DNA of 64,000 nucleotides from Mastigamoeba balamuthi (GCA_902651635.1 CACRSC010000010.1:1386504-1450503), one strand, 5' to 3'. Positions 45,026 through 56,205 are shown, counted from the stretch's first letter. Translations and numbers: made by a program. Notes: generated by a model not told the origin, from the sequence alone.

Positions 45026-45933
45026 CTAAAGGAAGAGTATCGATGCGAGAGCCGCCGCAGAGCACAGCGAGAGCCACGTGGTCGTGGTGGGTGCACCAGA
45101 CTGCTGCGTCTTGCTCTGCGAGGGCGACGGCGAATTCGAATGCGAGTGCGAGTGCAAATTCGAGTGCTGCGCGGCCGAGTGCGAGTGCGAACTCGAGTGC
45201 TGTGCGGCCGAGTGCGAGTGCGAGTTCGAGTTCGTGTTGGATCCGTGCCCGCTGTTTGTGCCCTTTGAGCTTGACGTGGTCCCGGGACCGTCCTTGGGGC
45301 AGTTGGACTGGCACTTGAGCGCGTTTGGGAGCCTCGTGATCGTAGCCACGCACGCGGGGTACGTTCCCGACATAGACACGCTCAGAACCTTCTTGGCGTT
45401 GGGCGGGTACTTGCCGCAGTAGAACGGGTCCTTCAGCTCGAACTGCGTGCAGCTGCTGGTCGAGGTGAGCACGAGCTGCATGCCGGCGTTATCGGGGTTG
45501 ATGCAGGTGGGTTCGTCTCCGTGAGCCCTGCAGTACATGCCATTCTCCTGCGGAGTGCTGTGAGCAGAAGGAAAAGGCAGGGAAGACCCGAGGTTCAGAT
45601 CCCCGGGTCTCCATTTCGTTCGGGTATTTCAATGTCAAAATGAAATGTGCACAATAGGCACGGAGAGCGGGTTATGGCGCGAACCTGTATTCCCACGCCA
45701 CTCCATGACTGCCACGAGGAGCTGTCATAGGTCTTGGATGCCCCACGCTCGAGGTCCTCGCCTGCGGGAAGGTTGCCAGGGAAGATCTTCAGGGTTTTGG
45801 TATACGTCTCGCGCTGCCCCGTGGCAGAGTCGATGCACGGCTCCACGCGGTTCTCCACCGTGATAGTGTATCCGCGCACCTGCGCGAGTGCCGCCAGAAC
45901 AAGTGCAACGGTAACTGCGGGAAGGAAGTGCAT
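45026..45933 (-). CDS. Secreted, probably GPI-anchored His/Ser-rich surface protein
   Basis: Exons 45933-45685 and 45547-45026 join in phase 0 to 256 residues. It has a signal peptide (MHFLPAVTVALVLAALAQVRG), a strand-rich ectodomain with several cysteines (CIDSATGQRETYTKTLKIF, SCTQFELKDPFYCG, YPACVATITRLPNALKCQSNC), and then a disordered stalk rich in Ser, His, Asn and Gln with repeats of the type SHSHSAAQHSS. The C-terminus is hydrophobic (WLSLCSAAALASILFL), fitting a GPI attachment signal. The ectodomain family is not recognised. The His-rich repeats might bind metal ions, but that is conjecture. Confidence 0.78.
45144..45230. repeat. 33-base coding tandem repeat (SHS...AAQ stalk)
   Basis: Units at 45144-45176 and 45177-45209 plus a partial third unit share GAGTGCGAGTGCRAAYTCGA. 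On the minus strand they encode the His/Ser-rich stalk repeats of the surface protein at 45026-45933. The unit is a multiple of three, so copy number can vary without frame loss. Confidence 0.8.
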
Positions 45934-46319
45934 GGGTGAACAATGTCCTATTGTCTTGTGAACAACCGACGATCTGACGGAGATTCGAATATCTATTGCA
46001 GGCAAGCAACTCCCCAACGTCCAGACTTGCAAAGTGACCCACAACCACTGCGCGGTTCATGGGAGTGAGCTTTGTTGGACGATCCTTAGGGTACGAGCGG
46101 AATCAACTACCTCAACACGATTTGCAGACAGAACTGAACTTTCTAAAGATCCTGTCTGAGTTTATGCGGAAACAGGTCTCTCCCCTTTTTTTTGCTCAGC
46201 GTTGGTCCATAACATCACGTGGGCGTGAGTATAAATAGTGTGATGTGATCATTGTGTATTGAACACGAGCAAAACTGCCCTTGAGGGTGACCGCGGCTTT
46301 TCCCTTTCCGCGTCACTGG
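45934..46319. promoter_or_regulatory. Intergenic region with a TATA-like box
   Basis: A TATAAATA sequence lies at about 46230-46237 with an ACGTGG/CACGT motif just before it (about 46216). It lies between the surface-protein gene (5' end at 45933, minus) and the 3' end of the small orphan copy 2. TATAAATA reads on the plus strand, where no gene start is visible, so its role is uncertain. Confidence 0.25.
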
Positions 46320-46898
46320 TCAGCAGTAGGGGACCGGGCTGAACCGCAGGAGACCAAGGTCCGCGGCGTCGTCGACGTTGTTGACGATGGGAATCGGCGA
46401 CGACACTGAAGGTGGCCTCCTGCGCCCCTCGCGCTCGAGCAGATGCGCCGCGAGCGGGTTGCACGCGCGCTCGATCATGGGCGACGCCCCGACGCAAGGC
46501 AGAGCGACGCCGCGGCGCACCGACGACGCCGACGACGCAGACGGCTCCTCCTGGAGGCACGGCGACAGCAGGATCTGGCGCAGCTCGTAGTCCTGCGTGA
46601 CGCCGCTCGCCTTGTCGTCCTCGCTGTAGGGAGCAGGAGCGGATCGCACAGCAGTTAACGGCTGAACAGACGGCGAAAACGAAGACGACGGAGAAAAACA
46701 GTATTTTCTGCCGCGCGCGGGGAGGGAAAAAATCGCTGATGGTCTCCGGTGCGGGAATCGTTGCTGTGCAACACCGCGGGTGGGAGAGGAGGGGCAGGGA
46801 GGGCGCGCTGTGGCGAGTACGTACGAAAGGGGGGAGTACGACGTGACCCTGCCGCTGCAGCGGACGGGCTTGGGAACGACGAGCGGGGTATCGAACAT
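46320..46898 (-). CDS. Small orphan protein, copy 2 of a paralogous pair
   Basis: Exon 1 starts at the ATG at 46898 (MFDTPLVVPKPVRCSGR) and most likely ends at a GTACGT donor in phase 2. Exon 2 is 46623-46320 (EDDKASGVTQDYELRQIL, VALPCVGASPMIERACNPLA, LGLLRFSPVPYC). It pairs block by block with the plus-strand gene at 30932-31479, including intron position and phase. The frame is also open through the intron, which would give a longer 204-residue product, but the paralogue supports splicing. No known domain; the conserved helix ELRxIL and the C-terminal SPVxxC are the most constrained parts. Confidence 0.72.
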   Translation of the reverse strand: MFDTPLVVPKPVRCSGRVTSYSPLSYVLATARPPCPSSPTRGVAQQRFPHRRPSAIFSLPARGRKYCFSPSSSFSPSVQPLTAVRSAPAPYSEDDKASGVTQDYELRQILLSPCLQEEPSASSASSVRRGVALPCVGASPMIERACNPLAAHLLEREGRRRPPSVSSPIPIVNNVDDAADLGLLRFSPVPYC

Positions 46899-48103
46899 TC
46901 GCTTGTTTTTTGTTGTAGCTTTTCGCTGCACCAGGAGAGAACTCGGGATAAGGGCTCGGAGGGCCTTGGGCGCTAGACCTGTGACTGCTTCCCCCGTTGT
47001 GTGGGTGTGTGCGTGGGGTGTGCTACCAGTTCCCGCGGAATTAAATAGTAGAAGTAGGAGGCGTCAGATGCACGCCTGAATAGAAAAGAATAACAGCAGG
47101 GCCGCCCCGCGAGATATGTGCACCGGCGAACAGATTTCGACGTCACCGGTGCCCCTTTTTCGCTGCTGTACACGCTCCACAGATCTGCCCCCTGGGAATA
47201 ACCGCTACTCCAAGGGCGCACAGGACCACGGATCGTGCCCTGGAACACAGGAGCACGGCATAATGGAGAGTACCATGAAAACAGTGCCCAAGAAGAGCAG
47301 AGCTTTTTTTGGGCGTTTATCGACGGTGGTGAATGAACCCTGACACAGTAGAAGTTCAGCAGAAGTTGGTGAGGTGCACTTCCTCCCTGGGATCGGTGCT
47401 ACCCCGGAATGGCGAGTACGGCGAGTTCACTGCAGGCGGCTCTGCCGAGGTGCCCTCGGAATGTAGAGAAGCGAACAAAAACGTCCAGGAGCTCACCTCT
47501 GACCAGATCTGACCGGATCTGTTTCAAATTAATTGAGTGTGGGGAGTGGGGACCAGAAATTTGTCGCTACTGCTTTTACCATCTCTGGTCTGCAGATCGC
47601 GCCGTTTGAACGAAAATTCGGAGAAAACTCGTCGGAAACCACGAGGTACAGTCGACCGCATCTCGGCACCCTCGACAGTGCTTTGCCTGGGTTTAACAAT
47701 CTCAAGGGGCCCACTGTCCACGTTTCCGACGCTGTTACAGTGGGGAAGAACCAGTGACTTTCTGTTGAAAAGGAAGGCGTTATATGCCAAGGAAGAAGAG
47801 AAAAACAGTACGACCACTCTGTCTGCCTTGCCTCACTTTCACTGTCCATTACAAGACCCTTTAATGGGCTCCAATGCCCAATTATTAATCCTTAGAGCTG
47901 AAATCCCACTTTCTTATTTGGTCAAACACACTTCTGCATCATGGCAATCGTCGATGTCCTGAATCAACTCTCGCACATAGAACCTCGAATTGCGGACTCC
48001 ACCTGCCTACTTTCGAAATGTGATCCCGGGAAATCAGAATCAGATTCTGATATCTCAGAAATATCCACAGATTCCTATCGCACAGATTTACTTCAGGGGC
48101 GCG
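46899..48103. other. Intergenic region without a supported gene
   Basis: Moderate GC and no frame with recognisable protein character. The last 150 bases are the 5' flank of the Nudix gene and turn AT-rich. No RNA gene or repeat is seen. Confidence 0.45.
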
Positions 48104-48893
48104 ATGGCGACGAACCCCGCGGACGACGAGTGGTTCGACGTTCTCAAGGCGGACGGCTCTCCAGCGGGCCAGCACCGCCGCCGGGCGAGCTGCCACCGCG
48201 AGGGCCTGTGGCACCGCGCGGCGCACGTGTGGGTCGCCCGGAAGCCCACGGGCGACATCCTGCTCCAGCGCCGCGCCTACGACAAGGACACGTGGCCCGG
48301 CCTCCTCGACATCAGCGCAGGCACGCCGTTGCCGCCCTCCGTGCTTGACACCGCTGCTCGCGAGTCGGTCAGCGAGAGATACCAGATAGATATTTTAAGA
48401 TTTAAAAGATTTTCTGATTCCTGCTTTAGTCACTGCAGTAAGCGGACAATAGCGTCACAGGGGCTCTTATTTGCTGTGTTGAATTGCTCATAAATGCTTA
48501 AGTTGCCTTTTCTGCTCAGCGGGGCACGTGCTGAGCGGTGAGGGGAGCCTCGATGCCGCCCTGCGCGAGCTGGAGGAGGAGATCGGCATCGCCGTGCCGC
48601 GCGAGCGCCTGGTGCCGCTGTTCTCGTTCACGCAGGACGCGGTGCTCAACGAGGGCACGTTTCTCAACCGAGAGCACGTGGACGTGTTCCTGCTGGCCTG
48701 CGACGAGGGCGAGGTCGACGCCTCGCAGCTCAGGCTGCAGAAGGAGGAGGTCGCCGAGGTGCGCTGGGTCTCGCGCGAGCAGTACCGGGACGCGCAGCGC
48801 AGGCGGGACAGCGACTACGTGCCCGGTGACCCCGTCGTCGTCCGCAGGCTGCTCCACGAGCTCGAAAAGGTCTTTGGCCCGGCGGCCAACTAG
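48104..48893 (+). CDS. Nudix hydrolase of the YfcD/isopentenyl-diphosphate-isomerase-like group
   Basis: Exons 48104-48320 and 48520-48893 join in phase 1 to about 196 residues. The N-terminus DEWFDVLKADGSPAG, then CHREGLWHRAAHVWV and LLQRRAYDKDTWPGL, identify the Nudix subgroup related to YfcD. The Nudix box fits the pattern GX5EX7REUXEEXGU exactly: GHVLSGE then RELEEEIGI. The junction gives DISAAGHV, the conserved form, only if the intron uses a GC donor (CAG/GCACGC). A GT donor nearby would spoil this block. The substrate is probably a nucleoside or isoprenoid diphosphate, not determinable here. The 199-base intron is AT-rich. Confidence 0.88.
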
Positions 48894-49091
48894 GGCCCTT
48901 GGGCAGCAACAATCAGAACGCCTGCAGCAGCACTGTGACGGCTTGTGGCCACGCAGACACGGATGGATGGCTCACGCGCCTGTAAGCTGCAGTGCTGCCT
49001 GTCTTTGTATTTCTGTCCTTGTGCCCAGCAGTGAGATGCCTGTCAGAGGCAGGAGGAAGGCTCTGTCTCAGCGCATCTCCCATGCCACGGG

Positions 49092-50687
49092 CTAGTTCGC
49101 CTGGACGCGGAGCTTGCCGGCGCCGGCACTGGCGAGGGCGCTGTCCTTGACCTGCTGGGCGCTGGTGTACGCGTCCGTGTCGTACTTGTACGGGGGCACC
49201 CACCCGATGTTGGTGGTGAAGGCGTGCGAGGCCCAGCTCTCGGCGGGGCGGCGCTCCCTCTGGGCCGCGGTCAGCTCCATGGCCCTGTACCGGTTGTAGC
49301 CCTGGCGCGCGAGGTTGTGCATGTCGTCGGTGCAGGGGACGCCGTTGAACCACGAGCCGACGTCGCGGAGCTGGTAGCCCTTGGAGGGCCCGATGAGCAG
49401 GTTCTTGTTGGGCTGCGGGCTCCTGTGCTCGAACGCGTTCTTCTCCGAGAGGATCATGGACTCGACGCCCATCTGGATGATGTCGCCGTAGCCCTGGGCG
49501 CGGGTGTTGTAGTTGGCCAGGACGTGCACCTTGCCGTACCGGACGAACGGGCACCTCCACATGGCATCGCTCCACACGTTGGCGAAGAACGTGATGCGCT
49601 CCTTGCCGTGCTCGCGGGCGCCCTTGTCGTCGCCCGAGACGATCATGCTCGTCTTGGAGTGGTTGGCGAGGACGCAGCGCGAGATGGTGATGAAGTCGGA
49701 GCCGTCCTCGATGTCGATGAGCCCGTCGTGCCTGTCGGCGCGCATGTGCAGGAACGGGTAGTACTTCTCCTTGTCGTCAGTGAACCTCCCGTCGGTCAGC
49801 GTGAGGTGGTCGAGCCAGATCCCCGTGCTCGAGATGACCGAGATGGCGTCGTAGCGCGCGTTGAACTCTCCGCCGTTGCACGAGGGCCCGAAGTCGAGTG
49901 GCGCCTCGATGAAGATGTTGCGAATGACGACGTTGCTCACGGAGCTGATCATGATCGTCGCGCCCTCGAAGCGCGCGTTGCCGACTCCGATTATGCTCGT
50001 GTTGGGCGGTATGTTGAACGAGATCTGCGCCTTCTGGTTGTTCTGGAACACGGGGCGGAAGCCGTTCTGCCTCCTCGCCAGGTCGAACAGGTCCTTGTCC
50101 GCCTTCGAGCCCGTGGCCGCCTTGGCCTTGAGCTGATTCATGTAGTTCTGGTCCATCGAGTGCGCATAGAGGTCGTAGAAGAACGCAACCTGTTGCGCCA
50201 ACCCCCGATGTGAAGATCAGTTAGGAGCGGTTGTGATCAATTTCCACCCCAGTTTTTCCATCTCGGCGGGTTGCACAGCACCGTTGAAATCCGTTGGGGG
50301 AGAGCATACCTTCCTGGGGTAGTTGCGGTAGTATTCCTCGCTGGCGTACTGCCCGTTGCCGAGGTCGTCGCCGCGAATGGTGCCGTAGACGTAGATTACC
50401 TTCTTCTCATTGGGGTCCTTGCGCGGGCTGCCCTCGTTGCGCAGAGCTGCTAGCAGCTGAGCCCGATTGTGCACCTTGTACACGTTTGTTCGGGGTGCGC
50501 CCTCTCCTCCGGTCACCGGCGCGGGGGCTCCTGTCCTTGAGTCGGGGAGTTGAGTAGCCCAGCCCATCATGCAGTCATTGAGGTGCGGGTCCTTGGAGAA
50601 TGGCCCGTGAGCTCCACAGATGTTGTATGCATCAGCACAGGTGATGACCACCAGTGCTACTGCAACGACACGGAAAATGTTGAGCAT
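49092..50687 (-). CDS. Secreted pectate lyase (polysaccharide lyase family 1-like)
   Basis: Exons 50687-50310 and 50189-49092 join in phase 0 to about 491 residues. A signal peptide (MLNIFRVVAVALVVITCADA) precedes a Cys-containing segment and KKVIYVYGTIRG. The right-handed beta-helix part carries NTSIIGVGNARF, IRNIFIEAPLD, the calcium/substrate motif GIWLDHLTLTDGRF, DGLIDIEDGSDFITIS, and the catalytic-type motif WRCPFVR (RxPxxR). Then comes VHVLANYNTRAQ. This enzyme cleaves polygalacturonate by beta-elimination outside the cell. Its neighbours have no obvious pathway link. Family presence in an amoeba could reflect feeding on plant material or lateral acquisition followed by intron gain; the codon usage looks native. 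Confidence 0.88.
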
Positions 50688-51783
50688 TTTTGGTTTATAG
50701 GTTGAGAGAACGTTATAAAATGCCAGTAAACCCCCTCACCACGTAACGGTACACTTTTCAATCAATGATGCAGTGAAAAGACACCAAAACAACCAAATCT
50801 CCGTAAATCTATCACCAGTAGTCTTGATAGAATCCGATGTGGTGAATTGGTTGGGTGATTGCGACGCGGGGCAGGAAGCAGCGGCCTGGCCACTCCCGCA
50901 GTATTAAGAGAAGAGTATGTAAAAACCACATCTGTTTTCTGTGCCTGTATCAGGCAGTAAGATGCCTGTCCTCACAGTGCACAGTGAATGCTACAGAGGC
51001 AGGAGGAAGGAATCTGCCGCTGGGACTGAGTCCTCATCGTCTGCTTCTCAGTGATATGCCCATTCTCTATCCCCCTTCTGTCAAGGAGAACTCAAAAATC
51101 CAGCTCATTCATTTCTTTGGCATCCCAATGAAGGAAGGGTTCGGTGGAAGGGGAAGCGAGAACACAGTTAGTAGGATATCCCAAATCCTACCTATTATTT
51201 TGGGGGATGCATTGCAGCGAAGGCTGTGTAACAACTCCTGATGTAGTGGCTCCGAGTGAACGTGCTTAGGGTGCATTGTTATTGATTTGAGAGCTTGAGA
51301 ATTCAGATTAAGGACAGAGAGAAAACCACGATAATTTCCTCTGTCTTCTTCCTGGCCTGAAGACAATGACTAAGACAATGAATGTGCTGAGACAAGGGCT
51401 GCGAACAATCACGGATTTCCCTCAGCTGGCATTAATACAAAGACAATAGATAAGGCACAGAAGCTGAATATTTCCTACGATTGCACAATGCACTCATGGG
51501 ACCTTCCCTGATCATGCAAAAAACAAACAAATATGTCATACTTCTTGAACTCACCACCGCATACGGTGCCGGGGCCAAAGGCAGAAATCTCGGGGCTGGC
51601 AGAAAAGGATGTACCGTACCCTCCAAGCCCCACAACATGTCCGCCCTTGCAAAAACAGCAGTTGTACAGTTGTTCTTCTCGGCTTTTTTCATGTGTGTCA
51701 ATGAAACAGGAATGCCATCTTCTTCTACTGGAGGTATACACGACCAGTTGGTCTCAATAACGGTACTTTTCCGTGCATTGGCC
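50688..51783. other. Intergenic region with no supported gene
   Basis: AT content is higher than in the genes. A minus-strand frame at 51475-51741 contains CFCKGGHVVGLGGYG and TVCGGEFKKYDIF and looks somewhat protein-like, but it has no recognisable domain or start context. Nothing else can be supported. Confidence 0.35.
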
Positions 51784-54252
51784 CTATTTCTTCTCCTGGA
51801 ATACGCTCTGGACAGGAGAAGCTGTGTCAACAGATAGGTCGTGTGTGACGTTTGTGGCAGCGCTCGGGTGCTCGATGTTGTTCTGGGCCGCTCGGATGAT
51901 GGCCTGCGCGTCGTTGACCACTGTGCTCGTGTACATTGAAGCACTGTCGACTCTTCTGAGCATCTCGATGCACTCGGCCCACTCGCAGTTGTAGAACAGC
52001 TCCATGGCACTGTTGTACGTCTTCGTGGCCTCGATCTCAGACTCACTAAATTTGTTTCGCGTTCCAATGACTGTCGAGACCAGCATCGGCAGGTCGGGAC
52101 CCCGCAGCTTGATACAGCCCACTGTGCGCACCACCAGGTTGTCGCCGCCCTCCTGGGCACATGCCGCAATCCACGTATCACCAGTCAGGAGGATTCCGGT
52201 GCTCTCAGGGTCGATGACCTTGGCGGCACTCTGCAGGCGAGCAGCGATGCACACGGTGTCCCCGATGGCGGTGAAGTTGGTCAGCGTCCCGAACGCCCCG
52301 ATGTCCCCGATCAGGACCTCTCCCGCAGCGACCCCGATGCGCACGCGGGGCCGGGGGAAGGACCTGTACAAGCCCAGCTCGTCCCACGAGTGGCAGAGCT
52401 CGGCGACGGCGTCGCGCATCTTGAGGGCGGCGGCGCAGGCGTGGACCTGGTGGTCCTTGCACTCGTAGGGGGCGTTGAAGATGGCCATGACCTCGTCGCC
52501 CATGAGCTTGTCGATGTACCCCCCGTGCCGCTTGGCCACGTTGGCCAGCGTCGTCAGGATCTCGTTGAGCATCCGCCCGAACTCCCCCATGGTCCCCTCC
52601 CGCTTGCTCCGGTCGATCATGGCCGTCGAGCCCTGGATGTCGCAGAACAGCGCCGTGATCACCTTGGGCGCCAGCGGCATCTCCACCACCCTGTTCTGGA
52701 TCACCCACGAGCACAGGTCCATGCTCACGTACCGCCCCACCGCGTACAGCGACTCGGCCATCTTGCTCGCCGACGTCAGCAGGTCGCTCACCTCCGACAG
52801 CAGGACGTTTCCTCCAAACCGAGAGAGACTACCATCGTTTGCTGAGGATGTTGTGCGTGTGGCCGAGCCCCCGAACTCTGACTCTGATTTGGCCACAACG
52901 AGTGCTCCCGCTCCGCTGTGCGACGGGATTGGGTGGCCCGAGACGTATGCGAGGTCCTCCATGTTGAGGCACGACAGACGCGAGATGGTCTTGGATGTTC
53001 TTATAAGAGGCCGCGAGACGAGCGCAATACCGGCTACAATGGCGACCATCAGGGAGAACATGAAGAGTACAACAGTGACGATGATGGTAACTACAATTCC
53101 CCTGCTGATCGCGCCCCAGTAGTCGTCCACTGGGACCGCGACGACGTAGTACATGGGCGCGAACCCAGAGTCCGGGCGGATGTTGATGAGGCTCACGAGG
53201 ACCTGGCACGATACGCCCCCGATGGAGACAATGTGCGTGTCGTTGTCGAGGGTGCCCCCTCCAGAGGTCAACTTGGTGACGTAGTGGCCAATGTCCCGGG
53301 TCATCCCGTCTGTGCTATTGATAGCGAAGACACGCTGCGCAGTTTTCCCGATGAACAGTGACGTATTGCGGGTTGTGGAAAAGAGCAACATCGTGTCTGA
53401 TTCTATGAGCCACACGTGCCCTGTCTTGCCTATCTGCTGCTCCCTGAGGAACTTCTGCCATCCAGTGACCCCCATTAGCACTCCGCGGACACCACACACG
53501 CGGTTGGGCTCCTTGAGGGACCCGTGCGTCTTGGAAACGGCGATGAGCTGTCTGCCCGACGGAATACCGATGAAGAACCGGCCCCACGTCATATTTCCGG
53601 GGTTCTTGACCGGATCTGCATACCACGGGCGCGTGAACACGTTGAACGACGGCGTCGAGCTCTTCAGCGTCCCGATGTCTATACTACCGTTGGTCCTGTT
53701 AACCACGACATCACTCCTGCATAGTGTCGCCGATGTCAGAGCTGGTGGGGCACAAGGATATCGGTTATCACGAGTGCGGGTGTGTGCGTACACGTTGAAC
53801 GGCAACTCCGGAAGGGGCTTCGTCTGCAGTTCTGCTGGTGTACCGTAGATGCACAGCGCTGTCCCGAACCTGTCGCCAGCGACGATGGCCCACCCCTCAC
53901 GCTCTGTGATCCTGGCCTTGTTGAAGTAGTCTCTCCAGCGGCCCTGCACCACAGCTGCGGAGGCGTTTACGTCGTCGGAGCACGCGTCGGGAGACGATTC
54001 CGCGATGAGGGTGAGCTCAGAGGTGATCTGCTCGGCCTGGCTGATGGTAAACTCGAGGGCCACCATGACCTTGCTGGCGATCTGGCGGATGAGGTCTCTG
54101 CTGACGCCCCTAGTGCTGGCGTTGGCCTGCACGTACCACACGACCCACTGGGGCACCACCGACACGATCACCGACCCCGCGATGAGCGCCACGCACAGGC
54201 TGCCCAGCCCCAGCTTGAACCCGAAGCACCGTATGCTGCTGCGCCTTTTCAT
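51784..54252 (-). CDS. Receptor-type adenylate/guanylate cyclase with Cache-like sensor
   Basis: Starts MKRRSSIRCFGFKLG. An N-terminal helix (LCVALIAGSVIVSVVPQWVV), an extracellular Cache-like region and a second helix (IVVTIIVTVVLFMFSLMVAI) lead to a class III cyclase domain. The metal-binding aspartates are intact: FCDIQGSTAMID and KLMGDEVMAIFN. The final motif is GDTVCIAARLQ: Arg is kept, but Cys replaces the usual Asn, so base specificity and rate are uncertain. A 75-base segment (donor GTACGC, acceptor GCAG, phase 2) near 53715-53795 is probably an intron even though it stays open; the paralogue at 26854-29363 has an intron at the same place and phase. Expected role: ligand sensing coupled to cAMP or cGMP. 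C-terminus QSVFQEKK. Confidence 0.87.
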   Translation of the reverse strand: MKRRSSIRCFGFKLGLGSLCVALIAGSVIVSVVPQWVVWYVQANASTRGVSRDLIRQIASKVMVALEFTISQAEQITSELTLIAESSPDACSDDVNASAAVVQGRWRDYFNKARITEREGWAIVAGDRFGTALCIYGTPAELQTKPLPELPFNVYAHTRTRDNRYPCAPPALTSATLCRSDVVVNRTNGSIDIGTLKSSTPSFNVFTRPWYADPVKNPGNMTWGRFFIGIPSGRQLIAVSKTHGSLKEPNRVCGVRGVLMGVTGWQKFLREQQIGKTGHVWLIESDTMLLFSTTRNTSLFIGKTAQRVFAINSTDGMTRDIGHYVTKLTSGGGTLDNDTHIVSIGGVSCQVLVSLINIRPDSGFAPMYYVVAVPVDDYWGAISRGIVVTIIVTVVLFMFSLMVAIVAGIALVSRPLIRTSKTISRLSCLNMEDLAYVSGHPIPSHSGAGALVVAKSESEFGGSATRTTSSANDGSLSRFGGNVLLSEVSDLLTSASKMAESLYAVGRYVSMDLCSWVIQNRVVEMPLAPKVITALFCDIQGSTAMIDRSKREGTMGEFGRMLNEILTTLANVAKRHGGYIDKLMGDEVMAIFNAPYECKDHQVHACAAALKMRDAVAELCHSWDELGLYRSFPRPRVRIGVAAGEVLIGDIGAFGTLTNFTAIGDTVCIAARLQSAAKVIDPESTGILLTGDTWIAACAQEGGDNLVVRTVGCIKLRGPDLPMLVSTVIGTRNKFSESEIEATKTYNSAMELFYNCEWAECIEMLRRVDSASMYTSTVVNDAQAIIRAAQNNIEHPSAATNVTHDLSVDTASPVQSVFQEKK

Positions 54253-56205
54253 CTTATCTCAAAGTTTAGTGGACTGACAGGAACAATGACAAAAATAGAA
54301 CTCTACTTGAGGCAAACAATGTGCCCTTGAAAAGCCCGGCCCGATTTCCATACTCTAAGGAAATGATTGTTTAATCCGGGTGTCCGATTTGGGGCAATTT
54401 CTTCCGGCCGCATCTATCTATCACCAGGCCCCCATCTAACTGACCTCCTCGATTTTCGGGGGGTCCAGTGGTCCATTCATGCAGCGCGGCAAACGTTCCC
54501 GCTCCGTAGGAGCGGGTGGCTCTTTTGACGCTCGCACACGAGGTTTGTGGGTGCTGCTCTCCCATTGCAAACGAAATTCCGTGCACAGGCTGCGCGCGAT
54601 GGTGCATTGAGCACTCGGTCCTCTGTACGCCCTCGAGTGTGCCAATTATAGTGACCCAATACCCCACCTGCTCAGTTTTCATCTCAGGACTTCGGCCCTC
54701 GTTCTCTCCGTCTTAGTACAGAACGGCGTGTGTGGCTCCTGTTGAGCCTGTTTCGATGATATTTGGGCTGCCGATACGGGCAGGTGACGCCCCATGCCCA
54801 ACTGCCAGAGCAGGCGACTTCCATATCCACTGGAATATATGAAGCGGCCATCGTGAACCCTTTTCAACCCCTTCATATCGATATGACACGTCATTCTAGG
54901 CATTAACAATGTGATCTTTCAATTACAAATTCCACTGGTTCAACAAAATAAAAAAGACTCTGCCTTAATGAGTGCATGATCACGTTTACAGAGGATCATC
55001 TGTCTGTAAGGTAGAAGAGAAGCATTATTCCTTATAAAAAGCTAAGCTACAATCAGGCTCTATCAGAGAAGCTCTCTTCCAATAATAGTCTATCTTGTGA
55101 TTGACACTGATTTTAGAACTCTTGACTGCCTGTAGATCTGATCGGGTTGCCTCGAAGGATTTACTTACAGAGTACCTTGCTCTGAATGAGAATCAAACAC
55201 AGACCACAGCATAGTGCTATGCTGCATGATGTAGGGATGACCGAACTGAATTTAGCTTTTCTATCTTTCAACTTAAACATTATACCAGATAAATTCTGAT
55301 ATACTGTAAAAGCATCTCAATGCCAGCCTGTTAAGCTGAAAAAAGTATGGGATATTATCTTCAGGTAGTCAGATCATTTCTTGTATTGTTGACTGTGATC
55401 TTATCCCTCTTCATTCATGCAGAGCACCAGGAATAAGAGTAGTTACAGGTTGTCTTCTTTTCTTTCTGGAAGACTGAATCAAAGCCCCCTCTAATCAGAC
55501 TGTATTAATGCCAGGGCCTGAGAGGCATTGCATCCTTGTGAAACTGATAAAGCAAGGGGATTCCTTCTCTATTACCTTGTCATCTTCCACCTTGTCACCT
55601 TGTCATCTCATCACCACACGAATATCATAAATACATCATCACTTCTTGAGTTCCTTCACTTCTATAGGAGCTTCTGCCCTCACTTCATGCATACTGGGCA
55701 TCAGTATGTGCTTTCTTTTCAATCTTGTTAACTGTATTAGTATACAGTTAAGCTTGTACTGTTAAGGGTCAAGCCAAGTGTCTAGTCTATATAAAATGTG
55801 AAAAGAACTGTTATACATTAATAGTAATGTTCAGAACACAATTATATTTATTAATTCATATAAAATCAAACAGTAACTATATCTTATAAAAACAGCAGAG
55901 TTTATGGAAGGCAAAGGATTATAATACCCTTCTTCATTCTGTCCTGGGGGTTTTCATGGTCAGCAAACATGCTCTGAGCACCTAGGGCCTTTGAAATGCC
56001 AACAACTGGGCTATTACATGCTGATAGATGTGATACTGGAATTGTATCACCTTTTCTTAGTGAATCAGAGAAGATCTATATGATAAGTGCTATAGATGAA
56101 ATTTAGTTGAAAGAACCTATAAGACATAAGTCGAGCATTGAGAGTAATAATGAGGACAGCACGTAGGGCTTTTATGGTTACCGTTACGAAAAACAATGAA
56201 AAGTT
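54253..56205. other. Gene-free region with second AT-rich island (about 54900-56190)
   Basis: 54253-54900 has no supported gene. From about 54900 the sequence becomes strongly AT-rich for 1.3 kb with no long frame, then stops next to the tRNA-Gly gene. No terminal repeats, reverse-transcriptase traces or target duplications are recognised by eye. Its texture resembles the island at 32046-33296. Confidence 0.5.
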
